A stretch of 49,476 nt of DNA, from NCBI GenBank assembly GCA_045577695.1, contig JAZNIW010000033.1, positions 1 through 49,476 on the forward strand. Direction: 5' to 3'. The notes below the pieces were generated by a model. It was not told the origin of the DNA. It saw nothing but the letters and a program-made list of their open reading frames with translations, and searched no databases. This document shows, piece by piece, positions 8,163 through 15,828 of the stretch. Numbering within the stretch: position 1 is the stretch's first letter; each line of letters opens with the position of its first letter. Origin of the DNA: UMGS1279 sp045577695. Its GTDB lineage: Bacteria; Bacillota; Clostridia; Oscillospirales; Acutalibacteraceae. Position numbers and translations under genes: made by a program.

Positions 8163-9026
8163 CTATTTCATCGTCCAAATCGTTGTATTTCCGGCCGGCA
8201 TCACCAAATTACGATGAGTCACCGGCAGACCTATTTCATCGGTGGTAACAGTTCCGCGGCCTTTTGCAATATAGGTTTGCACCATATAGGTTAAAATACT
8301 GGAAGACATTCCGGCCGTATATGTATTAAGTAATAAAAACAATGGTTTATCACCAAACAACTGTGCCACCAATGAAAGCAGTTCTTCCAAATTATTTTCT
8401 AATTTCCAAACTTCTCCGTTCGGTCCGCGTCCGTAAGAGGGAGGGTCCATCACCACCGCATCATAATGATTGCCGCGCCGAATTTCGCGTTCGACGAATT
8501 TTTTGCAATCATCTACAAGCCAACGCACCGATGCGCCGGATAATCCCGAAACGTCGGCGTTTTCTTTTGCCCATACCACCATCCCTTTGGATGCATCTAC
8601 ATGGGTTACCGAGGCACCGGCCTTTAAACAAGCCAAGGTAGCCCCGCCGGTATAAGCAAACAAATTAAGAACCTTGATGGGACGCCCGGCGTTTTCAATC
8701 ATTTCACACATAAACTTCCAGTTGACTGCTTGTTCCGGAAAAAGACCGGTATGCTTGAACCCCATCGGTTTGAGCTGAAAGGTAATACCTTGAAAGGAAA
8801 TCTTCCAAACATCGGGCACTTTTTTTAGCATTTCCCAGTGTCCACCGCCGGCATTGCTGCGATGATATACCGCATCGGCTTTTTTCCATATTTTTTCATT
8901 TTGCGGTAAATCCCATATAGCCTGCGGGTCGGGGCGAACCAAGAAGACGTTTCCCCAGCGTTCTAATCGTTTTCCTCGATTAACATCTAATAATTCATAA
9001 TCCGTAAAATCAGTAATATATCTCAT
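8163..9026 (-). CDS. Class I SAM-dependent methyltransferase, RlmI/RlmK-like
   Basis: 287 residues with a Rossmann methyltransferase core. Motif I is LNLFAYTGGAT starting near 120, the acidic residue after strand 2 is in VTHVDAS (about 140-146), and motif IV is DPPSYGRG (194-201), the signature of the COG1092 rRNA cytosine methyltransferases. The N-terminal 90 residues contain the short beta domain (GGHWEM, FQLKPMGFKHTGLFPEQ) seen before the catalytic core in that group, but no PUA domain, so it is shorter than E. coli RlmI. A 23S rRNA substrate is inferred. Its ATG directly follows the glmM stop (TAAATG), indicating coupled translation. Confidence 0.8.
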   Translation of the reverse strand: MRYITDFTDYELLDVNRGKRLERWGNVFLVRPDPQAIWDLPQNEKIWKKADAVYHRSNAGGGHWEMLKKVPDVWKISFQGITFQLKPMGFKHTGLFPEQAVNWKFMCEMIENAGRPIKVLNLFAYTGGATLACLKAGASVTHVDASKGMVVWAKENADVSGLSGASVRWLVDDCKKFVEREIRRGNHYDAVVMDPPSYGRGPNGEVWKLENNLEELLSLVAQLFGDKPLFLLLNTYTAGMSSSILTYMVQTYIAKGRGTVTTDEIGLPVTHRNLVMPAGNTTIWTMK

Positions 9027-10373
9027 TTATTCTAAACTCTCAATCACTGCCGCAACCTGTTTGGCCAAGGCAAATATTTCTTTATTTTCTTTTCCTTCTA
9101 ACATCACACGAATCAAGGGCTCTGTACCGGAAGGGCGAACCAAAATGCGCCCCTCCTCCCCCAATGCATCTTCCACCGAGCGAATTGCTTGTTGCACCGA
9201 GGGGTCAGTAGCAAAGGCTGCTTTCATTTTCGGCGTTGCTTTAACATTTATTAGGACTTGCGGATAAACCTGCATGGCCGAAGCCAATTGCGATGCAGTC
9301 AACCCTGTTTTTGCCATAATCGCCGCAAACTGCAAGCCGGTTAGCTGACCATCACCGGTTGTTGCATAATCACGGAAAATAATATGACCGGATTGTTCTC
9401 CGCCGATGGAATAATCGTGGCATATCATCTCCTCCAAAACGTATCGGTCACCCACGGTGGTTTCGGACACTGCAATGCTGTTTTCCTTGGCAAACTGTTT
9501 AAAACCGATATTGGTCATCACGGTAACCACCGCAGTATTTCCCCGTAAGCACCCCTGCTCTTTCATCGTCTTGGCAAAAACAGCAATCAGTTGATCGCCA
9601 TCTATTAAATTTCCTTTTTCATCTACCGCCAAACAACGGTCACTGTCGCCATCGAAGGCCAATCCCAAATCCATTTGATGGCCGTTGACAAAGTCAATCA
9701 ACCCTTCCATATGGGTAGAACCGCAATGCTCGTTGATATTCAACCCATTTGGATGATTGTGCATACAATAGCAGTCCGCCCCCAGTGCCGAAAAAATCCG
9801 TTCTGCCGTATCCGAGGCACTGCCGTTGGCACAATCCAAGGCGATTTTCATTCCATCTAAACGAACATCCACCGTAGAAATAACGTGTTGAATATACGTT
9901 TCTAAATAATCGTGCCGCGGATAAACATTTCCCACCTCGTCGCCGGCGGCCAACGAGACGGAGGCCATATTCTCCAACACATAGGCTTCAATTTTCTCTT
10001 CCATAGCATCCGGTAACTTGAATCCATCACCGTTAAATAGTTTAATGCCATTATATTCACAAGGGTTGTGAGAGGCGGAAATCATCACACCGGCATCGGC
10101 GCCGCACTGTTTCACCAGATATGCTACGGCCGGCGTGGGAACCACCCCTACCTGTAAAACGTCAGCTCCCACCGAACAAAGGCCGGCGGTTAAAGCTGCC
10201 TCTAACATAGGAGAAGATGCGCGGGTATCCTTTCCAATGAGCACCTTTGGACGCTTTGCCTGTTCTTTCGCCAAAACAAATGCCGCCGCACGGCCAATGT
10301 TTAACGCCAGTTCGCAGGTAAGTTCTTGGTTTGCTACACCTCTTGCTCCATCGGTACCGAAAAGTTTTCCCAT
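9027..10373 (-). CDS. glmM: Phosphoglucosamine mutase GlmM
   Basis: GlmM interconverts glucosamine-6-phosphate and glucosamine-1-phosphate on the route to UDP-N-acetylglucosamine for peptidoglycan. The active-site phosphoserine is S101 in MISASHNPCEYNGIK, the metal-binding loop is DGDSDR (241-246), and the phosphate-binding loop RPSGTEPLIRVM lies near the C-terminus. I start at ATG 10373 (MGKLFGTDGARG), the family start, with AAGGAG just upstream; the open frame runs 37 codons further but those have no homology pattern or site. At 448 residues the length is standard. It lies 44 bp after ruvB and ends exactly at the methyltransferase start. Confidence 0.96.
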   Translation of the reverse strand: MGKLFGTDGARGVANQELTCELALNIGRAAAFVLAKEQAKRPKVLIGKDTRASSPMLEAALTAGLCSVGADVLQVGVVPTPAVAYLVKQCGADAGVMISASHNPCEYNGIKLFNGDGFKLPDAMEEKIEAYVLENMASVSLAAGDEVGNVYPRHDYLETYIQHVISTVDVRLDGMKIALDCANGSASDTAERIFSALGADCYCMHNHPNGLNINEHCGSTHMEGLIDFVNGHQMDLGLAFDGDSDRCLAVDEKGNLIDGDQLIAVFAKTMKEQGCLRGNTAVVTVMTNIGFKQFAKENSIAVSETTVGDRYVLEEMICHDYSIGGEQSGHIIFRDYATTGDGQLTGLQFAAIMAKTGLTASQLASAMQVYPQVLINVKATPKMKAAFATDPSVQQAIRSVEDALGEEGRILVRPSGTEPLIRVMLEGKENKEIFALAKQVAAVIESLE

Positions 10374-10417
10374 ATGCTGTTTCTCCTTTTTGAAAAAATA
10401 TAACTTCCAAAAACAGA

Positions 10418-11446
10418 TTACAACAAACTTTGTTGGCCGGTTTTTGGAATACCTAAATGCGCATAAGCGGCATCGGTAACACAACGTCCGCGCGCCGTAC
10501 GCATCAAAAAGCCAATTTGCATTAAATAGGGTTCGTAAACATCTTCAATCGTGATGCTTTCCTCTCCGACCGCGGCGGCTAAAGTATCCAATCCAACCGG
10601 CCCACCACCATAGTGTTGAATAATGGTGCGCAGCATAATACGGTCAAATTCATCCAACCCTAATTCATCGATTTCAAAACGGGAAAGGGCCTTCATAGCC
10701 ACCTGCTCGGTAATCACGCCATTGTACTCAATCTGAGCGATATCACGTACCCGTTTGAGCAAACGGTTAGCAATACGAGGTGTCCCGCGGGAGCGAGACG
10801 CAATCTCTAATGCGCCGTCATAGTCGATTTCAATCCCTAAAATGCCGGCAGAACGGGTCACAATTTGCGCCAATTGTTCCGGAGTATAAAGTTCCAACCG
10901 AAGCAAAACACCGAATCTATCCCGCAGAGGCGCCGTCAATTGTCCCGACCGCGTAGTTGCCCCCACCAAGGTGAAATGCGGCAAATTCAAGCGAATCGAC
11001 TGTGCTGCCGGTCCCTTTCCAATAATGATATCCAAAGAAAAATCTTCCATTGCGGGATAAAGAATTTCTTCTACCGTACGGGGCAGACGATGAATTTCAT
11101 CAATAAACAAAACATCGCCTTCGTTTAAGGAAGACAGAATCGCAGCCAAATCACCCGCTTTTTCAATAGCCGGACCGGAGGTCACTCTAAAGTTTACGCC
11201 GAGTTCGTTGGCAATAATACCCGAAAGTGTAGTTTTTCCCAATCCGGGTGGTCCGTAGAGCAAAACGTGGTCGAGGGCTTCATGCCGCATCGTTGCCGCT
11301 TGAATATAGATGGAAAGATTGTCCTTTACCTTATCTTGCCCAATATATTCTTCTAAACGCTTCGGTCGTAGAGAAATTTCGGTATCCACATCTTGATAGG
11401 TATATTCCGGAGCCACAATACGATTTTCATAGTCCATTTCGTTCAA
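10418..11446 (-). CDS. ruvB: Holliday junction branch migration DNA helicase RuvB
   Basis: RuvB is the hexameric AAA+ motor that, with RuvA, drives branch migration of Holliday junctions. Walker A GPPGLGKTT is at 65-73, Walker B and the following motif read FIDEIHRL (114-121), and the sensor/arginine-finger block GATTRSGQLTAPLRDRFG is near 170-190; a winged helix forms the C-terminus. The start is TTG at 11446: AAGGAGG lies 8 nt upstream, whereas the next in-frame ATG (11437) would be 17 nt away. That ribosome site overlaps the end of ruvA. Length of 342 residues is normal. Order ruvC-ruvA-ruvB is conserved. Confidence 0.97.
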   Translation of the reverse strand: MNEMDYENRIVAPEYTYQDVDTEISLRPKRLEEYIGQDKVKDNLSIYIQAATMRHEALDHVLLYGPPGLGKTTLSGIIANELGVNFRVTSGPAIEKAGDLAAILSSLNEGDVLFIDEIHRLPRTVEEILYPAMEDFSLDIIIGKGPAAQSIRLNLPHFTLVGATTRSGQLTAPLRDRFGVLLRLELYTPEQLAQIVTRSAGILGIEIDYDGALEIASRSRGTPRIANRLLKRVRDIAQIEYNGVITEQVAMKALSRFEIDELGLDEFDRIMLRTIIQHYGGGPVGLDTLAAAVGEESITIEDVYEPYLMQIGFLMRTARGRCVTDAAYAHLGIPKTGQQSLL

Positions 11447-11459
11447 GCCCTACACCTCC

Positions 11460-12074
11460 TTAAAACTTGCCGGAAGATAGACGTGCCAAAGCCTGCTTTA
11501 CCAAGGTTTCGGTCGGTAAGGTTTCGTCTAACCCGGCGACAGCGCGATTGGCTTCCACCTGTAAAAACCCCAAAGCCGTCAAAGCGGTAACCGCGCTGCG
11601 CAAATTACTCAGTGGCAACGGATTATTTCCACCGCCGACACAAGCACCACCCAAATCCATCTCACGTGGCAAAGCACCGATTTTGTCTTTGAGCTCCAAT
11701 ACTATGCGTTGCGCCAATTTCGGACCAACCCCACCGGCCGCTGTTAATGCTTTGTAATCACCAGCCGCAATATAGGCGTATAAGTGATCGGGTGCAAATT
11801 CAGATAAAATAGCAATACCCACTTTCGCACCAACACCATTGACCGAGGTGATGCGTTGAAAGGCTTTCATTTCCTCTAATGAGGAAAAACCAAATAAATC
11901 CATTGCGTCTTCTCGCACGGCTAAATGAGTATATAAAAACACGGATTCCCCAATCCGCGGCAACGCGCCGGCTGTTTTTACCGAGATATTACAACGGAAT
12001 CCCACACCGCCACATTCCACCACAGCATAGTTTGGTTCAACAGCAATCAATTTTCCGTTAAGCGAATAAATCAT
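11460..12074 (-). CDS. ruvA: Holliday junction branch migration protein RuvA
   Basis: RuvA binds the four-way junction and loads RuvB. The N-terminal OB domain begins MIYSLNGKLIAVEPNYAVVE, the two helix-hairpin-helix segments are around 70-130 (ITSVNGVGAKVGIAIL and LTAAGGVGPKLAQRIVLELKDK), and the RuvB-contacting domain III is at the C-terminus (LTALGFLQVEANRAV). 204 residues is the usual size. The ATG overlaps the ruvC stop by 4 bp (ATGA), and ruvB starts 13 bp after its stop, giving a tightly coupled resolvase operon. Confidence 0.97.
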   Translation of the reverse strand: MIYSLNGKLIAVEPNYAVVECGGVGFRCNISVKTAGALPRIGESVFLYTHLAVREDAMDLFGFSSLEEMKAFQRITSVNGVGAKVGIAILSEFAPDHLYAYIAAGDYKALTAAGGVGPKLAQRIVLELKDKIGALPREMDLGGACVGGGNNPLPLSNLRSAVTALTALGFLQVEANRAVAGLDETLPTETLVKQALARLSSGKF

Positions 12075-12580
12075 CGTATTCCCCCTTGTCTAATTTGTTG
12101 AAATAGCAAGGACGAAGCACTGTGACAGTGACAAATTGCTATGCCCAATGCATCGGCCGCATCGTCCGGTTTCGGTACTTTTTCCAACCCCAACAAACGA
12201 CGGGTTAGTTCCATTACTTGCTTTTTATCGGCTTTACCGTAGCCAGTTACCCCTTGTTTCACCTGCAAAGGCGTATATTCAAATATGGGAATGTTGTGTT
12301 GATGGGCGGCCAGTAAAATGACCCCTCTAGCTTGGGCAACGTCTAGCGCGGTGGTGGTATTGGTGTTAAAAAACAACTTTTCAATCGAAATGGCTTCCGG
12401 CCGATAACGTGTCATAATCTCGCCGATATCCCGATAAATGGTGTCCAGCCGCGTCGAAAACTCGTTCCCCGCTTTGGTGGTAACCGCCCCGTAAGCAATC
12501 GTGGTAAACCGATTTCGCCGATAATCAACCACACCATATCCAACAATAGCATAACCGGGGTCAATCCCCAAAACAACCAA
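12071..12580 (-). CDS. ruvC: Crossover junction endodeoxyribonuclease RuvC
   Basis: RuvC cuts Holliday junctions after branch migration. With the chosen start the acidic catalytic residues fall at D7 (GIDPG), E67 (ISIEKLFF), D140 and D143 (PDDAADAL), matching E. coli D7, E66, D138 and D141. I use TTG at 12580: it gives MVVLGIDPG as in other RuvC proteins and has GGAGG 8 nt upstream. The longer frame begins at GTG 12589, but that codon overlaps the GGAGG itself and cannot be the start. 169 residues is typical. A good promoter lies about 75 bp upstream; this is the first gene of the long leftward operon. Confidence 0.95.
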   Translation of the reverse strand: MVVLGIDPGYAIVGYGVVDYRRNRFTTIAYGAVTTKAGNEFSTRLDTIYRDIGEIMTRYRPEAISIEKLFFNTNTTTALDVAQARGVILLAAHQHNIPIFEYTPLQVKQGVTGYGKADKKQVMELTRRLLGLEKVPKPDDAADALGIAICHCHSASSLLFQQIRQGGIR

Positions 12581-12655
12581 CCGTAACACCTCCGCTTTTT
12601 CGCTTACTTTAAATAGAATTTAGACATAATTATCCAAGATAAAATTTTACATTCT

Positions 12656-12684
12656 ATTATACCACAACCCGCCCCTAACGGCAA
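12656..12684 (-). promoter_or_regulatory. Promoter of the ruvCAB-glmM-ecf-truA operon
   Basis: On the minus strand TTGCCG (12679-12684) and a perfect TATAAT (12656-12661) are separated by 17 bp, about 75 bp before the ruvC start. It lies in the 131 bp between the dinB stop and ruvC. No LexA box is seen here, unlike at dinB. Confidence 0.7.
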
Positions 12685-12711
12685 CCTTTTTTTCGGTTTC
12701 CGGAAAAAAAT

Positions 12712-13929
12712 TTATTTATAAAAGCCGGGTGAAGAAGGTTTTGCTTTGTTGTTCAAAGTAACCGCACGTTTCACCGCATCCTTTCCATATTTTTCGCGAA
12801 TAGAAAGAATATTTTCCTCAATTTTAAAAAGACTCTCTTGTGTTTCGTCCTCTTCAAAAAACCGCAACTGATAAAGGCCTTCGTTTTGTTCGACCAGTTG
12901 GGTAGCCCGCACCCCCACAGCCCGAAGTGGCGTTTGTAAGATATGGTTTTGCAAAAACAAGGCGTATGCTGTTTTCGCTATGGTCATAGAGAGGGCTGTC
13001 GGGTGGGAAAGCGCTGTGCCGAACGAACGAGTTTTAAAATCACTTGTGGTCAGTTGTACCTCGATTTTTTTTGCCAAAAGTCCCTCTTGTCTTAGACGCA
13101 ATGCAATATTTTCCGAAAAAAATAATAACGCCGAAAAAACCTCCTCTTTAGTGGTTAAATCGCGCTCAGCTGTGGCCGAATGACCTATGCTTTTTGGTTT
13201 TTGGCGCAAGTGGTAGGGACGCACCGCTTGATTCTCCTCACCACAAGCCATTTGTTTTAGGGTAATACCGTTTTTTCCCAAGCGTTTTTTCAGGGCAGTA
13301 TTGTCGGCTACCGCTAAATCCCCAATGGTAAAGATACCCATCGTCTGCAGGGCTTCTTTGGTAGATCTCCCCACCATTAGCAGTGCCCCGCAAGGCAATT
13401 TCCAAACCAGTTCTTTTAAAGTGGCGGGCGTAATCACCGTCACGGCATCCGGTTTTTTTAAATCCGACCCTAGCTTAGCCAAGGTTTTGGTATAACTCAC
13501 CCCCACTGAAATGGTAAGCCCCAATTCACGTTTTATTCTCTCCCGTAATTGATGGGCTATTTGCTCTCCTTTATCAAAATCGACCGAGGGATTGGTGACC
13601 TCCACCCAACATTCGTCGATACCAAACGGTTCCACCAAATCGGAATAAGAAAGATAAATTTCCTGTGCCTTTTTTGAAAGGGATTCGTAGAGTTCAAAAT
13701 CCGGTTTCAACAAAACCAAGTGGGGGCATTTTTGTTTGGCCTCCCAAATAGCTTCGGCCGTTTGTACGCCATACCCTTTGGCTAAATTGTTTTTTGCTAA
13801 AATAATCCCATGGCGTTTTTCTTTATCACCGGCAACAGCCACCGGTAAATTTTGTAAAGTAGGATTTTTCGAGAGAGCAGCCGATGCAAAAAAGTTATTC
13901 AAATCGCAATGCAAAATTATACGGCTCAT
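12712..13929 (-). CDS. dinB: DNA polymerase IV (Y-family translesion polymerase)
   Basis: A Y-family polymerase for error-prone bypass of DNA damage. The first catalytic aspartate is D9 in ILHCDLNNFFAS, with F14 in the steric-gate position, and the palm pair is D105-E106 in GIDECWVE. The SVGVSYTKTLAKLGSDLKKPDA block (about 141-162), helix-hairpin-helix region (about 180-225) and little-finger domain (about 240-355) follow. No C-terminal QLSLF-like clamp-binding motif is visible. The ATG has GGGG about 9 nt upstream. A LexA-type operator just upstream places it under SOS control. 405 residues fits the family. Confidence 0.93.
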   Translation of the reverse strand: MSRIILHCDLNNFFASAALSKNPTLQNLPVAVAGDKEKRHGIILAKNNLAKGYGVQTAEAIWEAKQKCPHLVLLKPDFELYESLSKKAQEIYLSYSDLVEPFGIDECWVEVTNPSVDFDKGEQIAHQLRERIKRELGLTISVGVSYTKTLAKLGSDLKKPDAVTVITPATLKELVWKLPCGALLMVGRSTKEALQTMGIFTIGDLAVADNTALKKRLGKNGITLKQMACGEENQAVRPYHLRQKPKSIGHSATAERDLTTKEEVFSALLFFSENIALRLRQEGLLAKKIEVQLTTSDFKTRSFGTALSHPTALSMTIAKTAYALFLQNHILQTPLRAVGVRATQLVEQNEGLYQLRFFEEDETQESLFKIEENILSIREKYGKDAVKRAVTLNNKAKPSSPGFYK

Positions 13930-13956
13930 TTTCGGTCCCCTTCCAAAAATTCAACT

Positions 13957-13970
13957 AGAACATTTGTTCT
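13957..13970 (-). promoter_or_regulatory. LexA (SOS) box in the dinB promoter
   Basis: The sequence AGAACATTTGTTCT has the Gram-positive LexA/DinR half-sites GAAC-N4-GTTC and is nearly palindromic. It sits immediately downstream of the dinB -10 element, over the expected transcription start, and about 28 bp before the ATG. Repression by LexA and induction on DNA damage follow from the known rule for dinB in Firmicutes. Confidence 0.85.
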
Positions 13971-13978
13971 TATTTTTC

Positions 13979-14007
13979 ATTGTATCACCTTTTTAGGAAA
14001 ATTTCAA
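13979..14007 (-). promoter_or_regulatory. dinB promoter
   Basis: Minus-strand TTGAAA (14002-14007), 17 bp spacer and TACAAT (13979-13984). The LexA box follows directly, so a bound repressor would block transcription initiation. Confidence 0.75.
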
Positions 14008-14049
14008 GAAGAAAATCTCTTCTTTTTCACTTCTTTTTTCAGGAAAAGA

Positions 14050-14057
14050 TTGTCGAA
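14050..14057 (+). promoter_or_regulatory. Possible Spo0A (0A) box near the nth promoter
   Basis: TTGTCGAA matches the 0A-box core TGTCGAA exactly and lies 16 bp upstream of the nth -35 element. A 7-mer match can be chance; no expression evidence is available from sequence. Confidence 0.3.
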
Positions 14058-14073
14058 AAAACAATGACTGTGA

Positions 14074-14102
14074 TTGACAGAATCACCCCGCCGGATTATA
14101 AT
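14074..14102 (+). promoter_or_regulatory. Consensus promoter of nth
   Basis: TTGACA (14074-14079), exactly 17 bp, TATAAT (14097-14102): a full consensus vegetative promoter. It also explains why an open frame can be drawn from the TTG at 14074, which is the -35 box and not a start codon. Confidence 0.88.
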
Positions 14103-14142
14103 AAAAAAGCAAAAAAAACGAACATATGAGGTATTTTTTTCG

Positions 14143-14781
14143 ATGACAATAAAAGAAAAAAAGAAATTATTGGCACACATTGTGCAACGAATGGAGATGG
14201 AATATCCCGAAGCCGGTTGTTCCTTAATAGCGGAAAATCCCTTTCAATTATTGGTGGCCACCCGCCTCTCGGCGCAGTGCACCGATGCCCGTGTCAACTT
14301 GATAACTCCCCGACTTTTTAATGTATTACCTACTCCAAAAGCCTTTGCCAACGCCAATATTAAACAGGTAGAATCTCTCATTAAATCCTGCGGATTATAT
14401 CACACCAAAGCAAAGGATTTGATTGCCCTTGGAGCAGCGTTAGAAGAAAAGCATCACGGTCAAGTGCCCGGCACTATGGAAGAACTCACCGCCCTGCCCG
14501 GCATCGGTCGTAAAACCGCCAATTTAATTTTGGGAGATGTCTTTCATCAGCCCGCCGTAGTCACTGACACCCACTTCATCCGACTGAGCAACCGTATGGG
14601 ATTTGTCAACACCAAAGAACCAAAAAAGGTTGAAGACGGGATGCGCAAACTGTTACCACCTGAAAAATCCAATGATTTTTGCCATCGTTGTGTCTTGCAC
14701 GGACGCTCTATTTGCACCGCGCGAGCCCCAAAGTGTGAGGCTTGTTGTATTAACGACCTTTGCCCGAAAAAAGGGGTATAA
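14143..14781 (+). CDS. nth: Endonuclease III (DNA glycosylase/AP lyase)
   Basis: Nth removes oxidised pyrimidines and nicks abasic sites. The helix-hairpin-helix LPGIGRKTA holds the catalytic lysine K124, the essential aspartate is D142 (VVTDTHF), and the [4Fe-4S] ligands are C191, C198, C201 and C207 with C-X6-C-X2-C-X5-C spacing. I start at ATG 14143 (MTIKEKKK), which has GAGGT about 10 nt upstream; the longer frame includes the promoter. 212 residues is standard. It is divergent from dinB, so two repair genes share this 213-bp control region. Confidence 0.96.
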   Translation: MTIKEKKKLLAHIVQRMEMEYPEAGCSLIAENPFQLLVATRLSAQCTDARVNLITPRLFNVLPTPKAFANANIKQVESLIKSCGLYHTKAKDLIALGAALEEKHHGQVPGTMEELTALPGIGRKTANLILGDVFHQPAVVTDTHFIRLSNRMGFVNTKEPKKVEDGMRKLLPPEKSNDFCHRCVLHGRSICTARAPKCEACCINDLCPKKGV

Positions 14782-14921
14782 CCGAGGCACCCTACGAAAG
14801 AAAAACGCCTCCGTTATACTTACCTTTCGGCGAGTTATATTGCTTCGCAGTTATATTTCTACTTCGTCCACGTCCAAGTGATATTGCCTTCGGCAGTTTA
14901 AGGACGAATACAATATCACTG
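14776..14921. repeat. Palindromic repeat cluster after nth (GTTATATT/GTGATATT family)
   Basis: Starting over the nth stop is a 12-13 bp hairpin (14776-14788 with 14806-14819), followed by units built as GTTATATTGC-ttc-GCAG and GTGATATTGCC-ttc-GGCAG, then CAATATCACT (14912-14921) pairing with AGTGATATTG (14877-14886). GGCGAGTTATATTGC (14829-14843) recurs on the opposite strand at 27291-27305, showing a dispersed family. The remainder to 14980 has no feature I can support. Confidence 0.65.
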
Positions 14922-14980
14922 AAAAAGAGAAAAACTTCTTTACGAAGCATCTCCCTAATCACCTTTTTTCGCCGAAACAT

Positions 14981-15022
14981 AAAAACGCCGCGATATCTTT
15001 AGCAAGACATCGCGGTGTTTTT
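14981..15022. terminator. Bidirectional terminator between nth and the ABC transporter operon
   Basis: Arms 14981-14998 and 15005-15022 form an 18-bp stem with two G-U-type mismatches, bounded by A5 on the left and T5 on the right, so it can end transcripts from both strands. It lies 12 bp beyond the stop of the leftward transporter ATPase gene. Confidence 0.88.
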
Positions 15023-15033
15023 AATTTTTATCA

Positions 15034-15828
15034 TTAAGAAAGTAACATACGGTCATTGGCCAATTCGCCGTTACCGTCGGCTTCAAACTTGGCTAACAAA
15101 TCCGCAACCTTTAAACCTTGTTTTTCTTCTCCCGAAACATCATAAATAATACGACCTTCGCGCATCATAATCAAACGATTACCAATGCGAATGGCATCCT
15201 TCATATTATGGGTAATCATTAGCGTAGTGATGTTATTTTCTAACACAATAGCATTGGTTATTTCCAACACCTTAGCAGCGGTTTTGGGGTCTAATGCGGC
15301 AGTATGCTCATCTAATAGTAATAGTTTCGGTTTTTGCAAGGTTGCCATCAACAGCGTGATGGCTTGCCGTTGTCCGCCGGAAAGCAGACCAACTTTTGAA
15401 GTCATACGATCTTCCAGCCCCAGCCCTAACGTCTTTACTAAATCGCGATATTTTTCTTTTTCCGCACGAGTAATACCCCAGCAAAGTCCGCGCCGTTTCA
15501 CACGGCGAAAAGCCATAGCCAAATTATCTTCAATGCTCATATCGGCGGCTGTGCCCATCATCGGGTCTTGAAAAACACGACCCAAATCCTTAGCGCGTTG
15601 ATGCTCAGACTTGTCGGTCACATCCACCGAATCGATGAAAATTTTACCGCCATCCGACATATGAACACCGGAAATAACGTTCAAAAGAGTGGATTTACCG
15701 GCACCATTTCCGCCAATCACCGTAATAAAATCCCCATCATTAATGGTTAAATTAATATCGTTTAAGGCTTGTTTCTCGTTAACGGTGCCAACGTTAAAAC
15801 TTTTTTTAATGCCAAACAACTCAAGCAT
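15034..15828 (-). CDS. ABC transporter ATP-binding protein (TrpZ/COG1101 type)
   Basis: The cytoplasmic ATPase of the three-gene importer. Walker A reads GGNGAGKS (39-46), the signature LSGGQRQ is at 149-155 and Walker B ends LLLLDEHTAALDP with D173-E174; the histidine in DEHTAALDP in place of DEPT is a mark of the COG1101 group. I start at ATG 15828 (MLELFGIKKSF), with GGGAGGTG about 7 nt upstream; 21 further upstream codons lie inside the permease gene. It overlaps the permease end by 8 bp. Members of this system move tryptophan, tyrosine or related small molecules; substrate here is unknown. Confidence 0.88.
   Translation of the reverse strand: MLELFGIKKSFNVGTVNEKQALNDINLTINDGDFITVIGGNGAGKSTLLNVISGVHMSDGGKIFIDSVDVTDKSEHQRAKDLGRVFQDPMMGTAADMSIEDNLAMAFRRVKRRGLCWGITRAEKEKYRDLVKTLGLGLEDRMTSKVGLLSGGQRQAITLLMATLQKPKLLLLDEHTAALDPKTAAKVLEITNAIVLENNITTLMITHNMKDAIRIGNRLIMMREGRIIYDVSGEEKQGLKVADLLAKFEADGNGELANDRMLLS

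Noticed and set aside
10374..10484. N-terminal extension of glmM
   Set aside because: The family start MGKLFGTDGARG with AAGGAG is at 10373; the extension overlaps ruvB.
12685..12711. Terminator after dinB
   Set aside because: TTTTTTTCCGG and CCGAAAAAAA nearly pair, but the stem is mostly A-T and has no GC core or T-tract in the right place, so I did not call it.
14074..14142. Longer nth reading frame from TTG
   Set aside because: The TTG is the -35 box of a perfect promoter, and ATG 14143 has a ribosome site.
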